Source: Lentibacillus halodurans
Lineage (GTDB): Bacteria; Bacillota; Bacilli; Bacillales; Amphibacillaceae
Length of the DNA stretch: 64,000 nucleotides
Direction: 5' to 3'
Assembly: GCF_900112045.1 (NCBI RefSeq)
Contig: NZ_FOJW01000001.1
Coordinates: forward strand, 1 to 64,000
The notes below the pieces were generated by a model. It saw only the letters and a program-made list of their open reading frames with translations. It was not told where the DNA came from and ran no database searches. This document shows positions 9,996-19,686 of the stretch, piece after piece. The stretch's first letter is position 1. Each line of letters opens with the position of its first letter. The position numbers and the translations under genes are program-made.

Positions 9996-10238
9996 TGCAA
10001 TGATTGGGAAGAGTACAGAGTGAATTGCCCTAAAAGAGAGGGAATGTATGGTGGAAATTTCCCGGGATGAATGATTCTGGAAGGTCGCCCATGATGCTGC
10101 ATCTTTGAACTCAGTAGAAGAGTGCCGGTCACTGTCCGTTAACACGTCAAGAGTGCATAGGCTCCTATTGTCTATGAATAAAGGTGGTACCACGGAATCA
10201 AATCCTTTTCGTCCTTGTCGGATGGAAGGGTTTTTTTA
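9996..10238 (+). promoter_or_regulatory. T-box riboswitch, valine type, upstream of valS
   Basis: Full T-box leader. The base of stem I pairs GCAATGATTGGG with CCCATGATGC. The loop-E bases AGTA (10012-10015) face GAAG, followed by the specifier triplet GTC (10084-10086), a valine codon. The AG-rich bulge AAGAGAGGG is present. The T-box sequence AAAGGTGGTACCACGG occupies 10180-10195 and is followed by a terminator (AATCCTTTTCGTCC paired with GGATGGAAGGGTT, then seven T) at 10201-10237. Uncharged tRNA-Val should stabilise the antiterminator and turn on valS. Confidence 0.93.
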
Positions 10239-10273
10239 TTGCAATGAAAACTTCATAAAGGGAGGAATCTGTG

Positions 10274-12916
10274 ATGGGTGAGGAAAACAAAACGATGTCA
10301 TCAAAGTATAATCCGCGTGAAATTGAGAAGGATCGATACAGATTTTGGGTCGATGGCAAATTTTTTGAAGCGACAGATGACGAAAGAAAAGAACCGTTTA
10401 CAATCGTTATTCCACCACCGAATGTAACCGGGAGATTGCATTTGGGTCATGCATGGGATACAACGATGCAGGACACAATTGCTCGGATGAAACGGATGCA
10501 GGGCTATGATGTGTTATGGTTGCCGGGTATGGACCATGCAGGAATTGCGACACAGGCGAAAGTGGAAGCAAGGCTGAAAGAACAAGGTAAAAATCGACAC
10601 GATATGGGCAGGGAAAAGTTTTTGGATGTTTCCTGGGATTGGAAGGAAGAATATGCTGATTTTATCAGGTCCCAGTGGGAAAAGCTTGGTCTTGGTCTCG
10701 ATTATTCCCGAGAGCGTTTTACGCTAGATGAGGGTTTGTCTGACGCCGTTCGGGAAGTATTCGTCAGTCTGTATGAAAAAGGGTTGATTTATCGCGGGGA
10801 GTATATCATCAATTGGGACCCTGATACGCAGACAGCTCTTTCTGATATAGAGGTTATTTATCATGAAGTACAGGGCAAATTTTATCATATGCGTTATCCG
10901 ATTAAAGACAGTGATAAAACGATTGAAATTGCGACAACCCGTCCGGAAACGATGCTTGGGGACACAGCAGTAGCGGTTCATCCGGATGATGAGCGTTATC
11001 AGCATTTGATCGGCAAAACGGTTGTCCTGCCGATTGTCGGAAGGGAAATTGAAATTGTTGCTGATTCATATGTAGATATGGAAATGGGATCGGGTGCAGT
11101 TAAGATAACTCCTGCCCATGATCCGAATGATTTTGAAATTGGAAATCGGCACAATCTTGAACGTGTGCTCGTTATGAATGAAAACGGTTCGATGAATAAT
11201 AATGCTGGCAGCTATCAGGGTTTGGACCGCTTTGAGTGCCGAAAACAAATTGTGAATGATCTCCAGAATCAAGGTATTCTGTTTGAAATTGAAGATCATG
11301 TTCATCAAGTAGGGCACTCTGAACGCAGTGGTGCGGTTGTGGAGCCGTATTTATCGACACAATGGTTTGTCAATATGGAGCCGCTTGCGGATGCAGCCAT
11401 TGACCTTCAAAACGGTGACGGGAAAGTTCATTTTGTTCCTGATCGGTTTGAGCAGACGTATTTGCATTGGATGGAAAATATACGCGACTGGTGTATTTCC
11501 CGTCAGCTTTGGTGGGGGCACCGCATCCCGGCGTGGTATCATAAAGAAACAGGTGAGCTCTATGTCGGCAAAGAACCCCCTGTAGATCTCGAAAACTGGG
11601 AACAGGATGAGGATGTGCTTGATACATGGTTTTCTTCTGCATTATGGCCGTTTTCGACAATGGGCTGGCCTGATGAGAATGTAGAAGACTTCAAACGGTA
11701 TTTCCCGACAGATGTGCTTGTGACTGGATATGATATTATCTTTTTCTGGGTGGCCCGGATGATTTTCCAATCGAAGCAATTCACCGGCAAACGGCCGTTC
11801 AAAGATGTATTGATCCATGGTCTGATCCGGGATGCAGAAGGCCGGAAAATGAGCAAGTCACTCGGCAATGGTGTCGATCCAATGGATGTTATCGATCAGT
11901 ATGGGGCTGACTCACTGCGATACTTCCTACTGACAGGCTCGACCCCTGGCCAGGATTTGCGTTTCCACTGGGAAAAAGTTGAAGCGACATGGAACTTTGC
12001 CAATAAAGTTTGGAATGCTTCCCGTTTTTCTCTGATGAACATGGAAAACTTTACGTATCAAGATATTGATTTAAGCAGGGAAAAATCACTGGCAGATAAA
12101 TGGATTCTGACCCGCTTGAATGAAACGATCGAACAGGTGACTAGGAATACCAACAAATATGAATTCGGTGAAGCTGGACGCCATTTATACAATTTTATCT
12201 GGGATGATCTGTGTGACTGGTATATCGAGATGGCAAAACTCCCGTTATACGGTGATGATGAAGAGCAAAGGCAGACAACAAGGTCAGTGTTGGCCTATGT
12301 ACTGGACCAGACGATGCGCATGCTGCATCCGTATATGCCGTTTATCACCGAGGAAATATGGCAGCAGCTCCCGCATCAGGGTGAATCGATTACCGTTGCC
12401 CAATGGCCTCAAGCAAAACCGGCATTTCATGATGAAAAAGCTTCAAATGAAATGAAGCGACTTGTTTCCATTATCAAGTCAGTACGGAATATCCGGGCTG
12501 AGGTGGATACGCCAATGTCCAAACAGATCAGGCTATTAATCAAAGCTGAAAGTGAAGACATTGCTGCCGAGCTGGAAAATAACCGCAGCTATTTGGAACG
12601 TTTCTGCAATCCAAGTGAATTAATCATTGCAATTGATGTTGAAGCGCCGGAAAAAGCCATGTCAGCGGTTGTCACCGGAGCAGAGCTTTTTCTTCCGCTT
12701 GAAGGCCTGATTGATTTTGATCAGGAAATGGAACGGCTGAAAAAGGAATTGGACAAATGGACAAAAGAAGTGGAACGTGTCCAAAAGAAACTGGCAAACG
12801 AAGGTTTTGTCAATAAGGCACCACAGCATGTCGTTGAAGAAGAAAGACAGAAAGAAAAGGATTACCTGGAAAAACAGGCGAAAGTGAAAGCACGTCTTGA
12901 CGAATTAAAAGCATAG
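10274..12916 (+). CDS. valS: Valyl-tRNA synthetase
   Basis: Charges tRNA-Val; class Ia synthetase, about 880 residues. The HIGH-type motif is RLHLGHAW (about residue 58), the editing (CP1) domain occupies roughly residues 190-370 and contains [12 protein letters not shown], the KMSKS motif is [10 protein letters not shown] (about residue 525), and the C terminus has the coiled-coil arm (about residues 812-880) typical of ValRS. ATG 10274 has GGAGG eight bases upstream; the preceding GTG is less likely. Controlled by the T-box leader. The transcript ends at a hairpin shared with the convergent ATP-grasp gene. Confidence 0.98.
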   Translation: MGEENKTMSSKYNPREIEKDRYRFWVDGKFFEATDDERKEPFTIVIPPPNVTGRLHLGHAWDTTMQDTIARMKRMQGYDVLWLPGMDHAGIATQAKVEARLKEQGKNRHDMGREKFLDVSWDWKEEYADFIRSQWEKLGLGLDYSRERFTLDEGLSDAVREVFVSLYEKGLIYRGEYIINWDPDTQTALSDIEVIYHEVQGKFYHMRYPIKDSDKTIEIATTRPETMLGDTAVAVHPDDERYQHLIGKTVVLPIVGREIEIVADSYVDMEMGSGAVKITPAHDPNDFEIGNRHNLERVLVMNENGSMNNNAGSYQGLDRFECRKQIVNDLQNQGILFEIEDHVHQVGHSERSGAVVEPYLSTQWFVNMEPLADAAIDLQNGDGKVHFVPDRFEQTYLHWMENIRDWCISRQLWWGHRIPAWYHKETGELYVGKEPPVDLENWEQDEDVLDTWFSSALWPFSTMGWPDENVEDFKRYFPTDVLVTGYDIIFFWVARMIFQSKQFTGKRPFKDVLIHGLIRDAEGRKMSKSLGNGVDPMDVIDQYGADSLRYFLLTGSTPGQDLRFHWEKVEATWNFANKVWNASRFSLMNMENFTYQDIDLSREKSLADKWILTRLNETIEQVTRNTNKYEFGEAGRHLYNFIWDDLCDWYIEMAKLPLYGDDEEQRQTTRSVLAYVLDQTMRMLHPYMPFITEEIWQQLPHQGESITVAQWPQAKPAFHDEKASNEMKRLVSIIKSVRNIRAEVDTPMSKQIRLLIKAESEDIAAELENNRSYLERFCNPSELIIAIDVEAPEKAMSAVVTGAELFLPLEGLIDFDQEMERLKKELDKWTKEVERVQKKLANEGFVNKAPQHVVEEERQKEKDYLEKQAKVKARLDELKA

Positions 12917-12925
12917 AAAGAAAAG

Positions 12926-12962
12926 AAAGCGGGAGTTCATAAGCAGCATGAACTTCCGCTTT
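12926..12962. terminator. Bidirectional terminator between valS and the ATP-grasp pair
   Basis: Inverted repeat AAAGCGGGAGTTCAT (12926-12940) / ATGAACTTCCGCTTT (12948-12962), fifteen base pairs with one G-T wobble. The T run after the right arm serves valS. On the minus strand the last seven codons of the convergent gene lie inside the hairpin. Confidence 0.8.
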
Positions 12963-13803
12963 TAATGTATGAGACGTATTTTTTTAAAATATTCATATCA
13001 CTTACGGCACTTAGTGTGCGGGAACCGACCACATCTTCTATTTCATTAAAAATAAAACGGCCATCTGTATCAAGCAGAAAGTCAATTCCAGCCATCCCGA
13101 ACCGGAAATAGTCACTGATTTGTTTGACCAGTTCCATTTCATCCGTTTTAAGAGGGTACCAGGAAGCGGAACCGCCAAGTTTATAATTAGCGCGAAAGTC
13201 ATGTTTGTTTTCGCGCAGGACGGCCCCGATTACTTCTGTGCCGATGACAAATACGCGCACATCTTTCCCGAACTGGATATTGTTTGCAGATTGGATAATC
13301 AGATCGCCAACTGATGTATGATGCTGCAACTTGCGCCATTCGTTGATGTCGGTTATTAAGTAAATCTGTCTGCCGCCCCTGGCACTTACTTCCTTGACCA
13401 CAAGCGGAAAGGCAAGAGGAGGTGACATCGGCATGCTGGTTCTTGCCGACACAAACACTGTCTCTGCCATCGGGATGGATAGCTTGCTCATATGAAAATG
13501 CGTCAGTGCTTTGTTGTTACAAATGGCAGCTGTTTCCGATGGATTGTAAACTGTTATACCAAGCGATTCAAGCTGCAGATTTAATAGGGGTTCAATCGTT
13601 CGGACTACAGCAAAGTCCGGCAGTGTCACCGGGTTGTCATGATGCATAATTGTACGCCTGTTATCGATAACCCCAATGGTTAAATCTTCACGCAAAATAA
13701 ATCGCAGAGATATGTTCTGCAGCTGTGCTTCTTCCTTAAACCATTTGATATAGGATTTGTTTTGTTCTGCATCTGTTTTGTTATAGATCAGCCAGCCTTT
13801 CAT
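12937..13803 (-). CDS. RimK-like ATP-grasp protein, member 1
   Basis: 288-residue protein with the ATP-grasp fold: N-terminal pre-ATP-grasp part (residues 1-100), lysine-bearing FPLVVKEVSARGGRQIYLI (ATP binding), GKDVRVFVIGTEVIGAVLR, DFRANYKLGGSA, and GIDFLLDTDGRFIFNEIED. The last segment normally ends in ExN, which binds magnesium; here it reads NEIED, so the metal ligand is altered and activity is uncertain. The start has GAGGG upstream. Paralog of the next gene upstream (10-base gap). Likely a peptide or amino acid ligase by family; the substrate is unknown. The C-terminal SGSSCCL is encoded within the shared terminator. Confidence 0.8.
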   Translation of the reverse strand: MKGWLIYNKTDAEQNKSYIKWFKEEAQLQNISLRFILREDLTIGVIDNRRTIMHHDNPVTLPDFAVVRTIEPLLNLQLESLGITVYNPSETAAICNNKALTHFHMSKLSIPMAETVFVSARTSMPMSPPLAFPLVVKEVSARGGRQIYLITDINEWRKLQHHTSVGDLIIQSANNIQFGKDVRVFVIGTEVIGAVLRENKHDFRANYKLGGSASWYPLKTDEMELVKQISDYFRFGMAGIDFLLDTDGRFIFNEIEDVVGSRTLSAVSDMNILKKYVSYIKSGSSCCL

Positions 13804-13813
13804 TGCCGTTCCC

Positions 13814-14707
13814 TCACTTTAAAGTTTTCTTGATATAAGCCACTATAAAATCAGCGACATTGATCCCGGTGCAGTCAAACATATTGCGGATGTGCGCATT
13901 GGAGTTAATTTCACAAATAATCGGTGTGCTGCCAGATCCGAATAATAAATCCACACCGGCAAAATCCGCCCCCATTGCATTTGTCGCAGCGATTGCAATG
14001 TTTTTCTCTTCAGAAGTCGGATGATATTCCTTCATTGTGCCTCCAGCAGTGATATTAGACCGAAAATCGTCCTGTGCATGTCGAGCCATAGCAGCAACAA
14101 CCTTATCGCCAACAACATGCAGGCGTATATCTTGTCCGAAACTTGCGGCAATGAATTCCTGAAGCATAAACGGGCGTCCTTGAAGCTGGTTCACTTTTTC
14201 AGCCAGTTCTTCCTTTGTTTGAATGAGATAAACCTGTTCACCAAAGGACCCAAACGCTTCTTTAACAATCATGGGAAAACCTAATATTTCTATCGCGCTA
14301 TGATAGTCATTGATATGATCATCCTGTGTATTGTAGAAGGCTTTTGGCGCAATAATCGTTTTGGGGATAGGTAAATGATTGGATGCCAATAGCTGATAGG
14401 AAGCGATTTTATCATCACTTGCCGCAATTGCATCTGCACTGTTGAAAACGCGAAATCCCAATATTTCGAGCTGTTTCGCCAAGTAAATATCTTTATCGGC
14501 AAAAACGACAAAATCAGGTTTTTTGGTTATGCTGCTTCTTACCAAATCCATGGATTCAGAAGTTAATAAACCCAGTAGTTCGTTGTTCTGATAAATCGTT
14601 GTTTGGATATGATGCGCTGCTGCAGCCTGCTGAATCCATTCCGCAAAATCAAGAAATTTATTGCCAGGTAAGTAGCCGTTATAAATAATCCAGCCGTACA
14701 AACTCAA
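13814..14707 (-). CDS. RimK-like ATP-grasp protein, member 2
   Basis: 297-residue ATP-grasp ligase of the RimK/LysX type. Visible are FPMIVKEAFGSFGEQVYLI (ATP-binding lysine and glycine-rich loop, about residues 143-161), LQEFIAASFGQDIRLHVVGD, DDFRSNITAGGT, and the intact magnesium motif GVDLLF...CEINSNAHIRN near residue 265. TTG 14707 is the only in-frame start after a GAGAGG ribosome binding site. First gene of a two-gene minus-strand unit with member 1, transcribed away from folC. RimK-family enzymes add glutamate or other amino acids to peptides or small molecules; the substrate here is unknown. Confidence 0.83.
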   Translation of the reverse strand: MSLYGWIIYNGYLPGNKFLDFAEWIQQAAAAHHIQTTIYQNNELLGLLTSESMDLVRSSITKKPDFVVFADKDIYLAKQLEILGFRVFNSADAIAASDDKIASYQLLASNHLPIPKTIIAPKAFYNTQDDHINDYHSAIEILGFPMIVKEAFGSFGEQVYLIQTKEELAEKVNQLQGRPFMLQEFIAASFGQDIRLHVVGDKVVAAMARHAQDDFRSNITAGGTMKEYHPTSEEKNIAIAATNAMGADFAGVDLLFGSGSTPIICEINSNAHIRNMFDCTGINVADFIVAYIKKTLK

Positions 14708-14813
14708 TTCATATCTGCCTCTCTTCGTTCAAATTATGATTGTTTATTGCTATAATAATGATGCTGTTCAGATAATACGATATTGAAAACTAAACAGAAA
14801 AGCGGTGTACACG

Positions 14814-16112
14814 ATGTTTGAACATTTCTGCCAAATCGAAACTTTTTTTCAGGATCGGAAGCAATATGGCATCAAACCAGGCCTGGAAAGGATACATAAA
14901 CTATTGCATTTACTTGATCAACCACAGGAAAAAGTGAATGCCATCCACGTAGCTGGAACGAATGGCAAAGGATCGACCATTCATTATTTGAAAAGCGCAC
15001 TTATGTCAAGCGGTTACCGGGTTGGTGTATTCACTTCCCCGAGTATCCAAGGATTAACTGGGCACATATTCGTAAATGATTCCCCGATACCGGATAAGAC
15101 AATGATACACTATGTAAATATCATTCATCCACTTATTCAGCAGCTTGATGAAGAGTATAACCATCCGACAGAATTTGAAATCATGACGGCCGTCGCCTTT
15201 TTATATTTTGCCGAAAGTACTGATATTGCCCTGATTGAAACCGGCATGGGAGGCCGGGAGGATACCACCAATTGTTTTCAGCCCATCTTGTCCATTATAA
15301 CAAATGTGGCATGGGATCATACGGATTACCTGGGTAAAACCATCGAATCCATTGCTTATCATAAAGCCGGCATCATCAAAGCAAACAGGCCTGTCATTGC
15401 CGGAGAACTGGATAAGGAAGCAGTATCAGTCATAATGGATGAAGCCTCTGAAAAAAACGCCCCGCTATACTTGTCTAGTGAGTCTTTTCAATATGAAATA
15501 GCTGGCATAACAACAACGTCACACCAAACATTTCAATGGAAATCTGCTTCCGGTATCAGTATGGAAATAGCATTACAGACACCAGGGATCCATCAAATAA
15601 GAAATGTCTCCTTAGCCATCATGGCACTTGTCATACTTGAAAGAAAAGGTCTCAGTCTTGATTGGAAAAAATGTGTGAACAGCCTGGCAGCAGTCCGCAT
15701 GCCAGCGAGGTTTGAACAGGTTCACAGCAAACCGGCCATTATATTGGACGGGGCCCATAACCCAGCAGGCGTGCGAGCTTTTATTGAAACACTGACATCA
15801 TACTATAGTGATATGGAAAAACACCTTATTTTTGCCGCATTTAAAGATAAGGATTTAGAGCGTATGCTCGGTGATTTGGAGTCTCATTTTTCTTCGGTTA
15901 CATTGACGACATTTCCACATTCGCGGGCTGCCGGGATTGAACAACTTAAAAAATTCAGCCATCATCCACATGTGCTGTTTCAGAGTGATTGGCGGCAAGC
16001 TATTGAACAAATGAGCTTTCAGCGGGAAAATGCTTGTTATTGTATAACCGGATCATTACACTTTATTGCTATTGTGAGGAAATATTTTGAAGAAACGTTT
16101 GACTTAAAGTAA
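14814..16112 (+). CDS. folC: Folylpolyglutamate/dihydrofolate synthase
   Basis: Mur-ligase-family enzyme that adds glutamate residues to folates (and forms dihydrofolate). About 432 residues. The ATP-binding P-loop is HVAGTNGKGST (about residues 43-53), followed by VGVFTSPSIQ, ALIETGMGGREDTTN (residues 142-156) and LDGAHNPAG in the C-terminal domain. ATG 14814 gives MFEHFCQIETFF; a GTG three codons earlier is possible, and the ribosome binding site is weak. In Bacillus subtilis folC follows valS directly; here the ATP-grasp pair is inserted between them. Confidence 0.95.
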   Translation: MFEHFCQIETFFQDRKQYGIKPGLERIHKLLHLLDQPQEKVNAIHVAGTNGKGSTIHYLKSALMSSGYRVGVFTSPSIQGLTGHIFVNDSPIPDKTMIHYVNIIHPLIQQLDEEYNHPTEFEIMTAVAFLYFAESTDIALIETGMGGREDTTNCFQPILSIITNVAWDHTDYLGKTIESIAYHKAGIIKANRPVIAGELDKEAVSVIMDEASEKNAPLYLSSESFQYEIAGITTTSHQTFQWKSASGISMEIALQTPGIHQIRNVSLAIMALVILERKGLSLDWKKCVNSLAAVRMPARFEQVHSKPAIILDGAHNPAGVRAFIETLTSYYSDMEKHLIFAAFKDKDLERMLGDLESHFSSVTLTTFPHSRAAGIEQLKKFSHHPHVLFQSDWRQAIEQMSFQRENACYCITGSLHFIAIVRKYFEETFDLK

Positions 16113-16556
16113 AATGTAATGATTCGAAAATTTTAAATCTATGATTCTTAAATCAAGTATAGTTTAGCATGCAGAAAAGCTATACGAGTGATCCAATGGG
16201 CAGGGAAAATGATATCGGAAAGAAAGGTTATCTTTATATGGCTGTTGTGGCTGATCGTTTGGCCAAATATTTGATGGCTCCTATCATTACGATTATATGA
16301 ATCGAGAATCAAATCATTGATATATTCCGTTTTGCGTTCTTTATGGGAATAGCACCCTGGTTCCCGATCAAGATCAGGGACACGCCCGTGTTGCGGTATA
16401 TCCCGCATATAACTGGCAGTAGTTCCCCGCTTAACCGGGTTCTTCCGCTTTTGTTGTATTATGTTGAAAGTTTTTTTGGAAGATAGACAATAATCGTCTT
16501 ACTTTTTATTGGCCATATGCTAGAGTTGAACAAACTGGCATATGGAGGGAAAATAG
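16113..16556. other. Gene-free stretch between folC and spoIIB
   Basis: No convincing gene. A minus-strand frame is open for about 116 codons (16499 to 16148) but has no start with a ribosome binding site and no recognisable motif. In Bacillus subtilis comC occupies this position; I see no remnant of it. The last 20 bases carry the spoIIB ribosome binding site GGAGGG at 16544-16549. Confidence 0.5.
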
Positions 16557-17510
16557 TTGGGTAAAGGCAAAAAAATAGTTGTATGGATGAACGGTACAAA
16601 AACAAAGCTGACACGATATGACGAAGCCCCGGATGAGCAATATTCTATTAAAGAATTTAATAAAGAACAGGCTGCTGCTGTAGAAGATTCCGACATACCT
16701 GAACTCATCAGGCAGGATAGTGATGAGCCTGACAGTGAGGTCTATTTCACCCGAAAATCCAGGTTCAGAGCGTTTAAACCATTTTTGATTGCTGCATTAT
16801 CCGCGATTGTTATTGGCTCTGTTTTAGGTTTTTTTATGCTGAATATGTTTGTCGATATCAACGATGATATAGGCCGGCAGGGAGATGCCCCTCCTCTCGC
16901 TGCAGCCGGTGATGAAGATGGTGATGAGGGGAGTAGCAACAGTGATAAAGGGGACAATGCAGGTTCAGGAAGTGACGATGCAGCGTCATCTGCGGCAATT
17001 GACGCCGTCAACGTATTTGTGCTGCAGGCCGGCAAGTTTGGTGAACAGGCGAATGCTGATGAAATGGCAGCGACATTTCAGGAATCGGGTTATCCTGCGA
17101 TGGTTTGGGAAAAGGGGGAGTTCTTTTTTGTTTTATCGGGGATTACTGATTCAAAACAGCAGGCAGCCCAATTGGCAAATGAGCTTTCTGATGAGAACTT
17201 GGAAGTTTATGTGAAAGAATGGGGAACTGAGTCAGGTGAAATGGACCTGCCGGATGAAGAAAAAGAATGGCTGCAAACGTATGAGCAGCAATGGAATGAT
17301 GCATTAGACTCCGTGAACGATGGGAATCAGCTATCACAGGACGCATGGGCAGATGTTATTGATGAAATTCCTGAGAACACGGAGCGTATTACTGAATTTG
17401 CTGACTTTTTAAGGGAGCAGCACCAACAGATGGGGCAGGCGGATAAATGGCAGGATCAGGTGATTTTGTTAAGTCTGTGGGAACAGTTTAATCAGCTGGT
17501 TGTACAATAA
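16557..17510 (+). CDS. spoIIB: SpoIIB-like SPOR-domain sporulation protein
   Basis: 317-residue single-pass membrane protein: cytoplasmic basic/acidic N terminus (MGKGKKIVVWMNG), one transmembrane helix at about residues 76-99, an acidic Gly/Ser linker (about residues 110-142), then a SPOR peptidoglycan-binding domain (VFVLQAGKFGEQANADEMA to VYVKEW, about residues 147-222) and a helical C terminus. This architecture and the position between folC and radC match SpoIIB, which aids septal peptidoglycan thinning during engulfment. TTG 16557 is seven bases after GGAGGG. The maf gene normally found after spoIIB is absent. Confidence 0.85.
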   Translation: MGKGKKIVVWMNGTKTKLTRYDEAPDEQYSIKEFNKEQAAAVEDSDIPELIRQDSDEPDSEVYFTRKSRFRAFKPFLIAALSAIVIGSVLGFFMLNMFVDINDDIGRQGDAPPLAAAGDEDGDEGSSNSDKGDNAGSGSDDAASSAAIDAVNVFVLQAGKFGEQANADEMAATFQESGYPAMVWEKGEFFFVLSGITDSKQQAAQLANELSDENLEVYVKEWGTESGEMDLPDEEKEWLQTYEQQWNDALDSVNDGNQLSQDAWADVIDEIPENTERITEFADFLREQHQQMGQADKWQDQVILLSLWEQFNQLVVQ

Positions 17511-17707
17511 TTATACAAGGCGCAGGATAAAAAGAAAAAAGACCATTTTTGTGTTTTGGCAGGACAAACCTGATGAAAATTAAATTTTCGCACGGGAATC
17601 TTTTAAAAATACAAATGTGTTCGTCGGTGAAAGTGCTTTTTTATAAAGTTGTTCAATCAAAAAGAGACAGATACGATAAATGTATCTTATCTTAGGGAGG
17701 ACTGAAA

Positions 17708-18397
17708 ATGAGCTCACCGACCATTATGATCAAAGATGTACCGAAAGAAGACCGTCCCCGTGAGCGGCTGCTGAAGCTTGGATCAAGCCATTTATCCAAC
17801 CAGGAATTGCTTGCCCTTCTGATTGGCAGCGGAACGAAGGATGAATCAGTGATGGCCTTATCAAACCGGGTTTTAATGCATTTTGAAGGATTAAACTTAT
17901 TGAAGGATGCTACCATCGAAGAATTAACGGCTATTAAAGGCATAGGAGCGGCCAAAGGCGTATTGTTGTTGTCGGCTTTGGAATTGGGAAGACGATTGAA
18001 TCAGCATAAGCCGCATGACCGATATGTGATTCGTTCACCGGAAGACGGGGCAGACTATGTGATGGAAGAGATGCGAAATTTGAATCAGGAGCATTTTGTT
18101 GTTTTATTCTTGAATACGAAAAACCAGATTATCCACAGACAAACCATTTTTATCGGAAGTCTCAATTCATCGATTGTACATCCACGTGAAATTTACCGGG
18201 AAGCTGTCAAACGGTCAGCAGCTTCCATCATCTGCGCACATAACCATCCTTCCGGAGATCCGGCACCTTCCCAGGAAGATATTCATGTGACAAGACGTTT
18301 GGCTGAATCAGGAAAAATGATTGGTATTGAACTATTGGATCATTTGGTAATCGGCGATCGGAAATTTATTTCATTAAAAGAAAAAGGATACTTATAA
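17708..18397 (+). CDS. radC: RadC family JAB/MPN-domain protein
   Basis: 229 residues. The N-terminal helix-hairpin-helix part (LTAIKGIGAAKGVLLLSALELG) precedes the C-terminal JAB/MPN metalloprotease-like domain with the zinc motif HNHPSGDPAPSQED (about residues 177-190). Despite the historical DNA-repair name, the biochemical role of RadC is not settled. It starts after a TTAGGGAGG ribosome binding site. Position upstream of mreB is conserved in Bacillus. Confidence 0.95.
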   Translation: MSSPTIMIKDVPKEDRPRERLLKLGSSHLSNQELLALLIGSGTKDESVMALSNRVLMHFEGLNLLKDATIEELTAIKGIGAAKGVLLLSALELGRRLNQHKPHDRYVIRSPEDGADYVMEEMRNLNQEHFVVLFLNTKNQIIHRQTIFIGSLNSSIVHPREIYREAVKRSAASIICAHNHPSGDPAPSQEDIHVTRRLAESGKMIGIELLDHLVIGDRKFISLKEKGYL

Positions 18398-18450
18398 AAC
18401 ACTATCTATTTTATAAATTTTTTCGTATAATTGAATAGACGTAACCTATT

Positions 18451-18486
18451 AGCGCCAGTTTCTAATTTTAACTTGAGATTGGCGCT
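18451..18486 (+). terminator. Hairpin between radC and mreB
   Basis: Arms AGCGCCA (18451-18457) and TGGCGCT (18480-18486) are joined by an AT-rich stretch with further partial pairing. There is no T run after it, so it may be a weak terminator or a 3-prime stabilising hairpin. The rest of the gap to 18633 shows only the mreB ribosome binding site AAAGGAAG. Confidence 0.45.
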
Positions 18487-18633
18487 TAACGTGCTTTACG
18501 ATACATACAGTTATTTACTTTCCAATAAAACATGTTTAAAATGGAGCATTGAAGTTAAGTGTTGATGGCAAAATTTTATAAATGGAAACTGCATACAACA
18601 ATAGTGTTTGTTGATTGAGAAAGGAAGATTTTT

Positions 18634-19674
18634 TTGGGAAGATTCAGTTTATCACAGGATCTGGGTATAGATTTGGGGACTGCCAACACACTCGTTTTTG
18701 TCAAAGGCAAGGGTGTTGTTGTACGTGAACCGACTGTCGTTGCCAAAAATATTGAAACAGGGGAAATTGAAGCAGTCGGAAACCCGGCCAGGAATATGAT
18801 TGGCCGGACTCCCGGAAACATTTCTGTTGTCCGGCCGATGAAAGATGGCGTAATTGCTGATTATGATACAACGGCCGTTATGATGAAATATTTTATTAAA
18901 AAAGCAATGAGCAGCCGATCTCTTTTTGCAAAAAAACCAAATGTGATGATATGTGTACCATCAGGGATTACCATGGTGGAAGAACGTGCTGTCGTCGATG
19001 CAACTAAACAGGCTGGCGCAAAGGATGCTTTTCCGATTGCCGAACCGTTTGCAGCAGCTATTGGGGCCGGTCTGCCGGTATGGGAGCCGACGGGCAGCAT
19101 GATTGTGGATATCGGCGGCGGTACAACCGAGGTTGCAGTTATTTCACTCGGCGGCATTGTGACAAGCCGTTCCATTCGTATTGCAGGCGATAATATGGAT
19201 GAATCGATTACGAACTATATACGCAAACATTATAACCTGATGATTGGTGAACGATCTGCTGAGTCGATTAAGCTGGATATCGGTGTTGCAGGAGAAGTGA
19301 CAGAAAATGTCGAAATGGATATTCGGGGGCGTGATTTGCTGACCGGTTTGCCTAAGACAATTACCATTACTTCCAGGGAGATAGCTATTTCATTGAAAGA
19401 GACTGTTGAAAGTATTGTTGAGGCGGTAAAAGATACGCTGGAAAAAACACCACCGGAGCTGGCTGCTGATATTATGGACCGCGGAATAGTCCTTTCCGGC
19501 GGGGGAGCCCTTCTAGGGAATTTGGATAAAATTATTAGCGATGAGACAAAAATGCCTGTATTTGTTACCGAAGACCCTCTGGAAAGTGTAGCAATCGGAA
19601 CAGGTAAATCTTTGGAATACATTCAACATTTCCGTTCCCATCCGAATGTATCTTCCCGTCCTACCGTTGAGTAA
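18634..19674 (+). CDS. mreB: Rod-shape determining protein MreB
   Basis: Actin-like ATPase that guides sidewall peptidoglycan synthesis beneath the membrane. 346 residues. Actin-fold motifs: phosphate 1 [17 protein letters not shown] (about residues 10-26), phosphate 2 [14 protein letters not shown] (about residues 156-169), adenosine motif [15 protein letters not shown] near residue 290. TTG 18634 follows AAAGGAAG. First gene of mreBCD-minCD, spaced 12 bases from mreC. Confidence 0.97.
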   Translation: MGRFSLSQDLGIDLGTANTLVFVKGKGVVVREPTVVAKNIETGEIEAVGNPARNMIGRTPGNISVVRPMKDGVIADYDTTAVMMKYFIKKAMSSRSLFAKKPNVMICVPSGITMVEERAVVDATKQAGAKDAFPIAEPFAAAIGAGLPVWEPTGSMIVDIGGGTTEVAVISLGGIVTSRSIRIAGDNMDESITNYIRKHYNLMIGERSAESIKLDIGVAGEVTENVEMDIRGRDLLTGLPKTITITSREIAISLKETVESIVEAVKDTLEKTPPELAADIMDRGIVLSGGGALLGNLDKIISDETKMPVFVTEDPLESVAIGTGKSLEYIQHFRSHPNVSSRPTVE

Positions 19675-19686
19675 GCAGGTGTTGAC

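Noticed and set aside
16148-16499. Minus-strand frame open for about 116 codons between folC and spoIIB
   Set aside because: No start codon with a ribosome binding site, no recognisable motif and no hydrophobic pattern; it may be chance or an old remnant.
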